Assembly (NCBI RefSeq): GCF_021560175.1
Contig: NZ_CP091110.1
Span: 3,784,501 to 3,848,500, forward strand
Length of the DNA: 64,000 nucleotides
Direction: 5' to 3'
From: Neobacillus drentensis
Lineage (GTDB): Bacteria > Bacillota > Bacilli > Bacillales > Cytobacillaceae
Shown piece after piece: positions 56,550 to 64,000 of the stretch; the stretch's first letter is position 1; each line of letters opens with the position of its first letter. The notes under the pieces are model-generated. The model did not search any database. It was not told the DNA's origin and was given only the letters and a program-made list of their open reading frames with translations. A program made the translations under genes and the position numbers.

Positions 56550-57909
56550 CCTTTCTTAATTGAAGCTTGAATATGGTGAATGATTCATCTAGAATTCTTA
56601 CAATCTCATCCATTTCTGTTTTGGTAACATTTAAAGGCGGGCTAATGATAAGGTGTTCCCCCTTTGTGCCGTCAATCGAACCGGAACCGGGGTAAAAAAC
56701 CGCACCGAGATCCATGGCAATTCCATTCAATCTTTCAGCCGCTTTTTCTGCTGGATCGAACAATAGATCCTGTTCACGATCCTTCACAAGCTCGATCCCC
56801 ATTAAAAGCCCTCTACCGCGCACATCAGAGACAAAAGCGTGTTTTTGCTTCAACTCCAAAAGCCGGTTGAAAAGGTAAGCACCTTGTTTTTTGACGTTTT
56901 CCAGCACCATATCCTGCTTATATACTTCCAATGCAGCTAGGCCGGCTGCAACCGCTACGGGATGCCCGCTATATGTGTAACCGTGAATGAATTTCCCGTC
57001 GCTGTTTTCAATGAGCCCTTCGATTACCCGATCATGAACAATCATTCCGGCAAGCGGGGCATATCCCGCTGATACCCCTTTTCCAAAAGTAATCATATCC
57101 GGAACGATCCCTATCTGTTCTGTCGCAAAGTTGGTGCCGGTACGACCAAATCCAGTCATCACTTCATCGATAATTAAAAGAATTTGATAACGGTCACACA
57201 GCTCCCGAACTTTTTTAAAATACCCGAGCGGCGGCGGTACAGCTCCTTGCTGGCTTCCAACAATCGGTTCGGCTATAAACGCCGATACGTTCTCTGGCCC
57301 AAGCTCTAAAATCGTTCTTTCAATATCCGTAACGCACGTCCAGTTTTGTTTCGAAAGACAATCTTCTTTTTGACGATCATAGGGACAACGATGGCAGTAG
57401 GGAGAATAGACATGGGCATAGTTTAAAAGATTAGGTGTATAGGCGTGTCTGCGTTTGACATCTCCTCCTGCAGATAAAGAACCAATCGTGTTACCGTGGT
57501 ACGACTGCCATCTCCCTATAACAATATGTTTTTGATGTCTGCCGGCATCCCGATGATATTGCCTTGCCAGCTTCAGAGTACTTTCATTTGCTTCGGAACC
57601 ACCGGTTGTAAAATATACTTTATTTAAATCGTCCGGTGCCATTTGGCCGATTGTTTCGGCCAGCTGATGGAGCGCTTTTGTCTCGAAACGCAAAGTATGG
57701 ACGAAAGCTGCTTTTTTTGCTTGTTCCGCCATAGCCTCGCCGATGGATGATATTCCATGGCCCAGGTTGGCTGCTACTGCTCCCGAGCAGGCATCCAAAT
57801 ATTTTTTCCCGCTTTCATCGAAAAGATAGGAGCCTGCACCATGGGTAATGATTGGATAATCCTTTTTTAAATCACGATGAAACACGTAGTCTTTTTTTAT
57901 TCCATCCAT
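56524..57909 (-). CDS. Class III aminotransferase, YodT-like
   Basis: About 461 residues from the ATG at 57909 (GGTGGAAAG upstream; thiolase overlaps by 13 bp). PLP lysine in MITFGKGVSAGYAPLAGMIV, GGSEANESTLKLARQYH for phosphate, and LLIIDEVMTGFGRTG. It has an extra Cys-rich insert SPYCHRCPYDRQKEDC, common in YodT/YhxA-type aminotransferases. B. subtilis yodT stands beside kamA, so it likely acts on beta-lysine or a derivative. Confidence 0.83.
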   Translation of the reverse strand: MDGIKKDYVFHRDLKKDYPIITHGAGSYLFDESGKKYLDACSGAVAANLGHGISSIGEAMAEQAKKAAFVHTLRFETKALHQLAETIGQMAPDDLNKVYFTTGGSEANESTLKLARQYHRDAGRHQKHIVIGRWQSYHGNTIGSLSAGGDVKRRHAYTPNLLNYAHVYSPYCHRCPYDRQKEDCLSKQNWTCVTDIERTILELGPENVSAFIAEPIVGSQQGAVPPPLGYFKKVRELCDRYQILLIIDEVMTGFGRTGTNFATEQIGIVPDMITFGKGVSAGYAPLAGMIVHDRVIEGLIENSDGKFIHGYTYSGHPVAVAAGLAALEVYKQDMVLENVKKQGAYLFNRLLELKQKHAFVSDVRGRGLLMGIELVKDREQDLLFDPAEKAAERLNGIAMDLGAVFYPGSGSIDGTKGEHLIISPPLNVTKTEMDEIVRILDESFTIFKLQLRKDELYEITK

Positions 57910-59087
57910 CTTTCCACCACCATAGCCATTCCTAATCCTCCTGCGACACAAATCGTTGCAAGGCCAAATTGCCGCTTTTGTTTTTCAAGCTCATGACACA
58001 ATGTAGTGACGATCCTTGCACCGGAACATCCAAGTGGATGCCCTAAGGCAATCGCCCCACCATTAACATTGACGTTGTCTCCTTTTATGCCCCATTCTCG
58101 TAAACAGGCAAGACTTTGCGCAGCGAATGCCTCATTTAATTCAATTAAATCGATATCTTCCAAACGGAGCCCCGCCTTTTTCAATGCCATTTGGGATGCC
58201 GGCACAGGACCGAGTCCCATTTCTCTCGGCGATACACCCGCTGCAGCAAAAGAACGAATCCTTGCCATCGGGACAACTCCGAGTTGTTTCGCCTTTTCAT
58301 CGGACATCAACAGCAGCATTGAGCTACCATCATTTCTTCCGGATGAGTTACCGGCTGTTACCGTACCATCCATTTGAAACACAGGCCTTAATGTTCCAAG
58401 TGTTTCAATTTCCGTTAATCTAGGGTGCTCATCTGTCGCAAAATTTCTGATCCCTGTTTTTCCTTCCTTTACCGGAACAGGAATAATTTCTTCTTCAAAA
58501 CGACCCATTTCAATGGCGCGTTTCACTTTCTGCTGGCTTATATAAGCAAATTCGTCTTGTTCCTGGCGGCTAATGTTATATTTTTCAGCCAGCCATTCTG
58601 CTGTTTGCCCCATCGTTAAACGGCCGTATATCTCCTCCGGCTGGGATTTTGGCTGACTTTCCGTATTGGAATCGTATAATGTGATATCTCCCATCTTTGT
58701 TTCAAATCGACTGCCAACCAAATAATGAGGAGCTTGTGACATGCTTTCAACTCCCCCTGCTAGCACAACGCTAGCCTGTCCGGCCAAAATCGACATAGTT
58801 CCGTTTAAAACTGCCTGCATTCCCGAGCCGCATTGCCGATGGACCGTATAAGCAGGAAGCGATTCTGGAAAATGGGCCAATAGTGCAGCGACCCTTGCGA
58901 TATTCGGAGCATGGGCACTCTGCTTTGTTTGCCCCACGATGACTTCATCGACAATATTGGCACCGTAACCGGAAGCAGAAAGGTTATTTTTCATAATTAG
59001 TGAAACCAGCTCTTCTGGACGAGTATTTACCAGTGACCCGCCAAAGCTTCCGATGGCAGTACGAAAGGCATTTACAATGACAACCAC
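57897..59087 (-). CDS. Thiolase (acetyl-CoA C-acyltransferase)
   Basis: 396 residues. The nucleophilic Cys is in HRQCGSGMQAVLNGT, and the His and second Cys are in NGGAIALGHPLGCSGARI and ATICVAGGLGMAMVVE. Length is normal. It overlaps the CoA-transferase beta gene by one base. Together with the CoA transferase it can activate and thiolytically cleave a 3-oxoacid, giving acetyl-CoA, the expected end of an aerobic beta-lysine route. Confidence 0.9.
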   Translation of the reverse strand: MVVIVNAFRTAIGSFGGSLVNTRPEELVSLIMKNNLSASGYGANIVDEVIVGQTKQSAHAPNIARVAALLAHFPESLPAYTVHRQCGSGMQAVLNGTMSILAGQASVVLAGGVESMSQAPHYLVGSRFETKMGDITLYDSNTESQPKSQPEEIYGRLTMGQTAEWLAEKYNISRQEQDEFAYISQQKVKRAIEMGRFEEEIIPVPVKEGKTGIRNFATDEHPRLTEIETLGTLRPVFQMDGTVTAGNSSGRNDGSSMLLLMSDEKAKQLGVVPMARIRSFAAAGVSPREMGLGPVPASQMALKKAGLRLEDIDLIELNEAFAAQSLACLREWGIKGDNVNVNGGAIALGHPLGCSGARIVTTLCHELEKQKRQFGLATICVAGGLGMAMVVERWME

Positions 59088-59749
59088 TACACGGTCACCT
59101 CTTTGCTGTTTTTAAATGACTCAGGAATATGGAAAGGTGCATCCGTTTTCTGCTCCACTTCCCTAAGGGAAACCCCAGGGGACAGCTCGATCAAATGAAG
59201 TCCATCTGCCTTTACAGTAAATACCGCCAAATCAGTAATAATTAAATCTACTATTCGTTCGGATGTTATTGGATAGGTTAATTCCTTGACGATTTTTGGC
59301 CCCCCCTCAGTATTTGTATGCTTTGTGGTGACAATCACAGTCTTGGAGCCCTCCAATAAATCCATTGCCCCGCCAACACCAAGAACACTTTTTCCTGGTA
59401 CGGCCCAATTAGCGATCCGACCATTGGCATCGATTTGCAGTGCCCCAAGAATGGAGACACTTACATGCCCTCCGCGAATCATTGCAAAAGAGGAAGCGCT
59501 ATCAAAAAACGATGCTCCTTCTAATACCGAAACGGGTAGTTTCCCGGCATTGACCAGATTTGGGTCCCTATGCTCCAGATCTGGAGAAGGACCTACTCCA
59601 AGAATGCCGTTTTCCGAATGTAAAAACACTTTGACATCTGATGGAATATAATCAGCCACCATCGTTGGAATCCCAATCCCCAAATTGACGATATCTCCAG
59701 GCTTTAATTCCTTCGCAGCCCTTGCAGCAATGTATTGTTTTGGATTCAT
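59087..59749 (-). CDS. 3-oxoacid CoA-transferase, subunit B
   Basis: 220 residues with the catalytic glutamate in FLHSENGILGVGP and ELKPGDIVNLGIGIPTMVADYIP at the start, the class I CoA-transferase beta pattern (ScoB/AtoA/YodR). It starts two bases after subunit A ends. Confidence 0.9.
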   Translation of the reverse strand: MNPKQYIAARAAKELKPGDIVNLGIGIPTMVADYIPSDVKVFLHSENGILGVGPSPDLEHRDPNLVNAGKLPVSVLEGASFFDSASSFAMIRGGHVSVSILGALQIDANGRIANWAVPGKSVLGVGGAMDLLEGSKTVIVTTKHTNTEGGPKIVKELTYPITSERIVDLIITDLAVFTVKADGLHLIELSPGVSLREVEQKTDAPFHIPESFKNSKEVTV

Positions 59750-59750
59750 G

Positions 59751-60407
59751 CTAGTTCCCTTCCTTTACAACGATATAATCCACGTATAAATGAGGGGTTA
59801 CAATTTCTTCAGGAGAAATTTCCCCTGCCTCCACTATCTCGTCAACCTCTGCAATCACAACATTTGCAGCTGTTGCCATCATTGGATTAAAGTTTCTTGC
59901 AGATTGGTTGTAAATGAGATTTCCTAATTGATCCGCTTTTTTCGCTTTAATGAAGGCAAAATCGGCTTTAATTGGTTCCTGGAACACATATTTTTTACCG
60001 TTAAGGGCTCTCACTTCTTTGGTTTCGGCGATTTTCGTTCCAACACTGACTGGTGTATAAAATCCCCCGATTCCGGCACCGCCCGCCCGGATAGCCTCAG
60101 ACATCGTTCCCTGCGGGATAAGCTCTACCTCTAATTCTTGATCCTGATAGGCTTTCACGACTTCAGGATTAGAGGTAAAGTAGGAACCGATCGCCTTTTT
60201 CACTTGTTTTTTGCGTACTAAAACTCCAAGACCTCTACCCGGCTCTCCGAGGTTATTACTAATAATCTCTAAGTCTTTCACGTTTCTTTGAGCCAAAGCG
60301 TCGATTAAACTGAGCGGACATCCGACTAGTCCAAATCCTCCTACCATAATCCGTGAGCCGCTTTTAACCATTTTTACAGCTTCAGCGCATGTAATTAGCT
60401 TGCTCAT
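59751..60407 (-). CDS. 3-oxoacid CoA-transferase, subunit A
   Basis: 218 residues from the ATG at 60407, with GAGGAGGTAGGG upstream; an earlier in-frame ATG at 60506 has no site and would include the leader hairpin. SGSRIMVGGFGLVGCPLSLIDAL and SNNLGEPGRGLGVLV are the class I CoA-transferase alpha motifs (ScoA/AtoD/YodS). It likely uses succinyl- or acetyl-CoA to activate a 3-oxoacid. Confidence 0.9.
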   Translation of the reverse strand: MSKLITCAEAVKMVKSGSRIMVGGFGLVGCPLSLIDALAQRNVKDLEIISNNLGEPGRGLGVLVRKKQVKKAIGSYFTSNPEVVKAYQDQELEVELIPQGTMSEAIRAGGAGIGGFYTPVSVGTKIAETKEVRALNGKKYVFQEPIKADFAFIKAKKADQLGNLIYNQSARNFNPMMATAANVVIAEVDEIVEAGEISPEEIVTPHLYVDYIVVKEGN

Positions 60408-60462
60408 CCTTTTCCCTACCTCCTCTTGGCTTTTTGTGTGTTTTAACGGTTTGGAAAAATAA

Positions 60463-60545
60463 AAAACCGGACAAAACATAAATCCTCCATAAAGAATGTG
60501 TTCCAAAGAACATTCTATACAAAGTGTTCATGTTTGCCCGGTTTT
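60463..60545 (-). promoter_or_regulatory. Long structured hairpin between DUF3870 and CoA-transferase genes
   Basis: An outer stem AAAACCGGACAAAACAT/ATGTTTGCCCGGTTTT encloses a second imperfect palindrome (AGAATG..TTC/GAACATTCT). On the minus strand a T run follows the outer stem. It could be an attenuator or partial terminator with an operator inside. Confidence 0.55.
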
Positions 60546-60594
60546 AATAAGACCATGGAAAGAGGTCATCTTCCCACTTTATTATAACCAAACG

Positions 60595-60924
60595 TTATGT
60601 ATTCTTTTGCTTTATGTTATCCCAGTAACGTTGAACTGCCGCCTGAAGGGCCACAATGATCGCTTGCTGGGATGGAGCAAAATAAAAGCTTTGAATTCGT
60701 TCTATCAGCGGCTCAAGACCGTCTTGAAGACAGTAACCAATCAGTAGTTTTTGAAAATAGTTTTTCGTTAGTTCTGTTACGAATGTAAATTCGGCGCCGA
60801 TAATTTTATGCTCTTTCAGTTCCACTTCGAGTACAATTCCCGCATGCTTATACATTTCATACATGGAAGTTCCCTGTGGAGCCTTTGCATATCCTGTAAC
60901 AATCACTGTTTCCAGTGTTTGCAT
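60595..60924 (-). CDS. DUF3870 protein of the kam locus
   Basis: 109 residues from the ATG at 60924 (GGAGG about 12 bases upstream). ETVIVTGYAKAPQGTSMYEMYKHAGIVLEVELKEHKIIGAEFTFVT and a Q/A-rich helix fit the DUF3870 family, which often lies beside sigma-54-controlled lysine or acyl-CoA genes in Firmicutes. Function unknown. It is the first gene downstream of the predicted sigma-54 promoter. Confidence 0.75.
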   Translation of the reverse strand: MQTLETVIVTGYAKAPQGTSMYEMYKHAGIVLEVELKEHKIIGAEFTFVTELTKNYFQKLLIGYCLQDGLEPLIERIQSFYFAPSQQAIIVALQAAVQRYWDNIKQKNT

Positions 60925-61027
60925 GCCCCTAATCCTCCTTTCAAAAACCAACTGATCATATTTCTAACACGAGTATACGTGTCAGAAAAAACTATGTCAA
61001 TAATAATATTCTAAATTTTCAAATATA

Positions 61028-61045
61028 TAAGAGCGCTTACATCAC
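61028..61045 (-). promoter_or_regulatory. Possible cre site in the kam leader
   Basis: Minus-strand TGTAAGCGCTCTTA matches the left half of the cre consensus and its core, as at 17774-17790. It lies in the leader, downstream of the sigma-54 start, where CcpA roadblocks occur in other operons. Confidence 0.4.
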
Positions 61046-61299
61046 CTAAAAACGGCTTTCTACTATTTTTAATCTCTATATAAATAATTATCTCTTGCTT
61101 GACAAAACCCTTCCACAAAGATTAAAAATTTTTTACCAACCACGTTCTGTATTCACCAGTAATCCCACTTTGATGATTGTGAATATTTTTAATTCATTTC
61201 TTTTGTTTTTTTATAATAGCATTGAATTTCTCCTGTCACCCCTCTCATATATGGATAATCTTGGACACTTATCCAAAATATTTTTTTCACTTAAAAAAT

Positions 61300-61317
61300 A
61301 TGCAATTACTGTGCCAA
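61300..61317 (-). promoter_or_regulatory. Sigma-54 (SigL) promoter of the kam operon
   Basis: Minus-strand TGGCAC-AGTAA-TTGCAT matches the -24/-12 consensus TGGCAC-N5-TTGCW exactly. It faces the DUF3870-CoA transferase-thiolase-aminotransferase genes. Confidence 0.82.
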
Positions 61318-61387
61318 TATTAAAAACACCTATTTATAAACAATATAAAAAACAATATGCAAAATTTATTGGCACTCCGTTTCTTAT

Positions 61388-61399
61388 TTTTGCGCAAAA
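61388..61399. promoter_or_regulatory. Candidate enhancer-binding site upstream of the sigma-54 promoter
   Basis: 12-bp palindrome TTTTGCGCAAAA, about 75 bp upstream of the -24 element, with a further GCGGTTTTG nearby. Position fits an activator site for a KamR/RocR-type enhancer-binding protein. Confidence 0.5.
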
Positions 61400-61707
61400 C
61401 CGCAAAAAATTTATTACCAATAAAATAGACGTACGTTGAATTCAAAAAATGTTATCTTTCGAAAAAAACGAGCATGTAGAAGTATAATGGAAACGAGAAT
61501 TTTAGATTTTTTATATGAGGATTTTAAGTACAAACTTTATTCTATCTAACACGCCCATGTAAGCAGCCGTAGCTCTCACCGCCCCAACCTCTGTGCTAAT
61601 TTCCCCTTACTGCACTTTGTGGCTTCGTCCCTCTCATACCACTCTTTATACCTTAAAATAAATGGATATAATAATTCTTCTAGTTTATGAACGGAAGGTA
61701 CACAAAA

Positions 61708-61748
61708 AAAGAGGATGCCCTAAAAGTTATACTCTTAGGACACCCTCT
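61708..61748 (-). terminator. Terminator of the monooxygenase gene
   Basis: AGAGGATGCCCTAA pairs with TTAGGACACCCTCT (wobbles); on the minus strand CTCTTTTTTT follows. Confidence 0.75.
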
Positions 61749-61774
61749 CTACTTCTCATTATATTTGTTAGCAT

Positions 61775-62071
61775 CTATAATTTTAAAGACTGCCCCTCAA
61801 ATGCTTTAACCTCTAATGGTGCAGCTAAGAAATCTTTAGCTTTAGCTACGAACTTATTGAAGTGATCGCTTGAATTGTGACTGGCAACAGCTTGCATATC
61901 CTGCCAAACCTCCACCATCATATATACATGTTCATTTTCTACATCTTTTTGAAGGCGATAAGAAATATTCCCGTTCTCTTCTCTTGAAGCGGAAATAAGC
62001 GGCTTGATTTCCTCTAGAAACAGATTCTCCTTCGCTGGGTTTATTTGGAATGTAGCATGAATGATAATCAT
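61775..62071 (-). CDS. Antibiotic biosynthesis monooxygenase (ABM) family protein, putative quinol monooxygenase
   Basis: 98 residues with the dimeric alpha-beta barrel pattern: IIIHATFQINPAKENLFLEEIKPLISASREENGNISYRL, then VYMMVEVWQDMQAVASHNSSDHF. YgiN-like ABM proteins oxidise quinols or handle reactive aromatics without a cofactor. It lies 30 bp downstream of a nitroreductase and is likely cotranscribed and under the same TetR repressor. Confidence 0.82.
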   Translation of the reverse strand: MIIIHATFQINPAKENLFLEEIKPLISASREENGNISYRLQKDVENEHVYMMVEVWQDMQAVASHNSSDHFNKFVAKAKDFLAAPLEVKAFEGQSLKL

Positions 62072-62102
62072 TAAACCTCAATCCCCTCTTGTATATTTTT
62101 CA

Positions 62103-62750
62103 TTACTTCCATTGTGCGACTTGGTCAATTGGGAGACGTACAGATGGGTGCCCATTGTCAGCTGCTTTACCAATAGAGATCAACATAACCGGAATATAAC
62201 GGTCCTTATCCAATCCAAAAGCCTCAGCAATTTGGTCTTTTTCATATCCTCCAATTGGATTTGTATCATATCCATAAGCACGGGCAGCAAGCATTAACTG
62301 CATGGATACAAGACCGCCATCTACCAAAACAACCTCTTTCATCTCTTCGCGTGAAATGGTTTCAAAGTAGCTAGAAAAGGATGCCTGAATTCGCTCTTTT
62401 ACCTCTAAAGGCATTAATCCCTTATCTACAGCTGCCCCGTAGATATCTTCGAACTTCTCAAAATTATTCAAATCACCAAAAACCGCAATAACAGCTGATG
62501 ATGTTTCAACCTGGGTCTGATTGAACCGAGCTAAAGGGGCAAGTTTTGCTTTTGCCTCAGAGCTTTCGATCACAAGAAAACGCCATGGCTGCATATTTAC
62601 GGAAGAAGGAGCACGTGTTGCGAAGGTAAGAATTTCTGCCATCTCTTCGCGGCTAATTTTTACGGATGGATCGTAATTCTTTATGGAACGGCGTTCTGTT
62701 ACAATTTTTTTAAAATCATTCTTTACTTGTGCTGTTGTCATGATGGTCAT
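62103..62750 (-). CDS. Nitroreductase family protein (FMN, NAD(P)H)
   Basis: 215 residues from the ATG at 62750 (GAGGAG upstream). ERRSIKNYDPSVKISREEM, TRAPSSVNMQPWRFLVI (FMN phosphate site) and AARAYGYDTNPIGGYEKDQI define the NfsB/YdgI-like nitroreductase family. Likely a stress or detoxification enzyme for nitro or quinone compounds. Divergent from a TetR regulator gene. Confidence 0.87.
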   Translation of the reverse strand: MTIMTTAQVKNDFKKIVTERRSIKNYDPSVKISREEMAEILTFATRAPSSVNMQPWRFLVIESSEAKAKLAPLARFNQTQVETSSAVIAVFGDLNNFEKFEDIYGAAVDKGLMPLEVKERIQASFSSYFETISREEMKEVVLVDGGLVSMQLMLAARAYGYDTNPIGGYEKDQIAEAFGLDKDRYIPVMLISIGKAADNGHPSVRLPIDQVAQWK

Positions 62751-62800
62751 TCTTATATTCTCCTCTTTTCCCATTAAGCATTTATTCTAATGTTATTAAC

Positions 62801-62836
62801 CATTTTAGACAAAATTGATATAAAGTGTCTAAAATG
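62801..62836. promoter_or_regulatory. Operator candidate between nitroreductase and TetR genes
   Basis: Perfect 11-bp arms CATTTTAGACA (62801-62811) and TGTCTAAAATG (62826-62836) with a 14-nt spacer. Confidence 0.7.
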
Positions 62837-62957
62837 ATATCTATGTATAAACATACTCCACTTTCTGTTAGTTGTAAACTGTGAAGAATTGGATTATCAA
62901 ACTCTTCATTCACTTTATTGGATTATGATATAATTTCGGGATAAAGGAAGTGGTACT

Positions 62958-63620
62958 TTGAGAAAAATCGCACCTGATGAAAGACAGATGATGAGAAAAA
63001 TCCATGTAAAAAAATTGATCCCTCTCGTTCGTACGCAAGGATTTCTTTCCCTTACTATTCAAGATATCGCCGACACGATTAATTTGAGCCGGGCTTCCTT
63101 ATATAACTATTTTTCTTCCAAGGAAGATATCATCATGGAACTGACCAATCTCTGCATTGATTATATAAATGAAGCGGGTCAAACTATTACGAACGAAGAT
63201 TTATCGTATCCACTTCGTCTTCAAAAAGTGTTTGAACAGGCTGTTTTTTCAGCTGCATATGCTTCAGATATTTATTTACATGACCTAAAAAAAAGCTGCC
63301 TACATCTTTATGAAAAAAAAAGGCAATCAAGAAAAGAACAATTGTCCATTATTCATACTTTTTATCAAAATGGCATGAAAGCACAGGTGTTTAACGAATT
63401 AAATGCCTCAATACTCATAATTCAGGATGAAGCGGTACTAGGGAAATTAGTGAATACCTCCTTCTTAATGGAAGAGGATTTGTCCTTGAAACAGGCGCTA
63501 TTCGATTACTATGTGGCGAAGAAAACCCAGGTACTTACGCCTGCATACCTGCAAAACACGGAAGATGACGATGTCCATGCCATGATAGAGTCCATCCTGA
63601 AAAAACTAGCAGCCATCTAA
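62958..63620 (+). CDS. TetR/AcrR family transcriptional regulator
   Basis: 220 residues with a TetR N-terminal HTH: VKKLIPLVRTQGFLSLTIQDIADTINLSRASLYNYFSSKEDIIMELTN. The C-terminal ligand domain is not recognisable by eye. Starts at TTG 62958 behind AAGGAAGTGG. It is divergent from the nitroreductase/monooxygenase pair and shares an intergenic 11-bp inverted repeat with it, so it probably represses that pair and itself. Confidence 0.88.
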   Translation: MRKIAPDERQMMRKIHVKKLIPLVRTQGFLSLTIQDIADTINLSRASLYNYFSSKEDIIMELTNLCIDYINEAGQTITNEDLSYPLRLQKVFEQAVFSAAYASDIYLHDLKKSCLHLYEKKRQSRKEQLSIIHTFYQNGMKAQVFNELNASILIIQDEAVLGKLVNTSFLMEEDLSLKQALFDYYVAKKTQVLTPAYLQNTEDDDVHAMIESILKKLAAI

Positions 63621-63624
63621 CTAC

Positions 63625-63660
63625 TAAAAAAAAGCTGTCATTTGTATGACAGCTTTTTTC
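63625..63660 (+). terminator. Terminator of the TetR gene
   Basis: AAGCTGTCAT/ATGACAGCTT with a 4-nt loop, flanked by an A run and TTTTTT. Confidence 0.85.
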
Positions 63661-64000
63661 AATGCTATATGAATTTAAGTATTTGATGTAATTATTTTAT
63701 ATGAAGATATCACAAGGAAGCAGGAAATTCGAACCAAGCCCCTGCTTCCTCGTTACTATATTGTTGCCCCTGCCAAGGAATCTCATTTTAACACATTACA
63801 TACTAACTTGCCATGTCCATACTAACAAGGCATTCTTTATAACTACATTAGAAAAAAATTCAATTCTATGAATTGATGATATGAAACAGGGGAACCTACC
63901 TAGAAATTAGGAAGAATCAACACACAAAAAAATGAGTTATAATTATTCTCCCGATTCCTCCTAATAATAAGATTGAAAACATTAATTTAAGGAGGTCTCA
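63661..64000. other. Intergenic region at the right edge
   Basis: No gene. Holds a hairpin GGAAGCAGG/CCTGCTTCC (63717-63725 with 63741-63749). AAGGAGGTC at about 63990-63998 is a ribosome binding site for a plus-strand gene starting just outside the window. Confidence 0.5.

Larger units (their letters stand above)
60952..61707. other. Regulatory region upstream of the kam operon
   Basis: No supported gene. It carries a cre-like site (61030-61045), a sigma-54 promoter (61300-61317) and a candidate enhancer palindrome (61388-61399), listed separately. A plus-strand frame at 61095-61439 is not coding-like. Confidence 0.5.

Noticed and set aside
61360..61385. Second sigma-54 promoter on the plus strand
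   Set aside because: TTGGCAC is present but no GC at the required -12 spacing.
61095..61439. 114-codon plus-strand frame over the sigma-54 promoter
   Set aside because: A/T-driven composition without a ribosome binding site; it covers regulatory elements on the other strand.

Overview
The window is low-GC, Gram-positive DNA with strong purine-rich ribosome binding sites, Rho-independent terminators, glycine riboswitches and B. subtilis-like families (YokU, LipA, split GcvPA/GcvPB, DbpA/YxiN, DUF326 Csp). It most resembles a chromosome of Bacillaceae (Bacillus sensu lato, Neobacillus-like). Species cannot be fixed from the sequence alone. Most genes lie on the minus strand.

Layout. (1) 1-4.4 kb: tail of a GH10 xylanase-like gene, a copper-binding four-helix-bundle protein, a 52-bp tandem repeat, an APC permease and a stand-alone argininosuccinate lyase homologue. 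(2) 4.7-18.2 kb: a glycine/serine catabolic block. A tandem glycine riboswitch precedes glyA-sdaAB-sdaAA-gcvT-gcvH-gcvPA-gcvPB-lipA-(IscA-like)-lpdA-purU. A second tandem glycine riboswitch precedes an adjacent AapA/CycA-type permease. Together they import glycine, cleave it to methylene-THF, make serine and deaminate it to pyruvate, with PurU draining surplus one-carbon units. (3) 18.3-31.4 kb: a scarred, mobile-element-rich region. It holds a deleted copy of the dbpA helicase, a truncated tyrosine recombinase, a dead IS3-family element, an actin-like ParM plus ribbon-helix-helix ParR-like cassette, two 3' halves of tRNA-Sec, a tRNA-Leu(CAA), an OYE-type reductase, and pseudogenes of an S9 peptidase, a SleB-like hydrolase and an SDR. 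The intact dbpA is also here. (4) 31.5-47.3 kb: an aromatic-acid meta-cleavage cluster. It contains a LysR regulator, an ACMSD-type decarboxylase, an extradiol dioxygenase, a two-subunit Rieske dioxygenase, a broken SDR, 4-oxalocrotonate tautomerase and decarboxylase, a hydratase and a semialdehyde dehydrogenase. A GntP transporter and a 3-hydroxyacyl-CoA dehydrogenase-like gene follow on the plus strand. A similar promoter module occurs five times, including in front of the LysR gene. (5) 48.3-61.3 kb: a long lysine/beta-lysine degradation (kam) locus with a LysP-like permease, YokU, KamA, GNAT, M81 protein, aldehyde dehydrogenase, two aminotransferases, thiolase, CoA transferase and DUF3870. 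A perfect sigma-54 promoter match lies upstream. (6) 61.7-64 kb: a monooxygenase/nitroreductase pair divergent from a TetR regulator, with an 11-bp inverted repeat between them.

Most notable points: the five-copy promoter module that links a LysR gene to an aromatic pathway whose dihydrodiol dehydrogenase has decayed; the ParM/ParR-like cassette with an internally duplicated adaptor; the tRNA-Sec 3' halves that look like integration scars; and two adjacent tandem glycine riboswitches. All calls rest on reading motifs and frames by eye; no database search was run.
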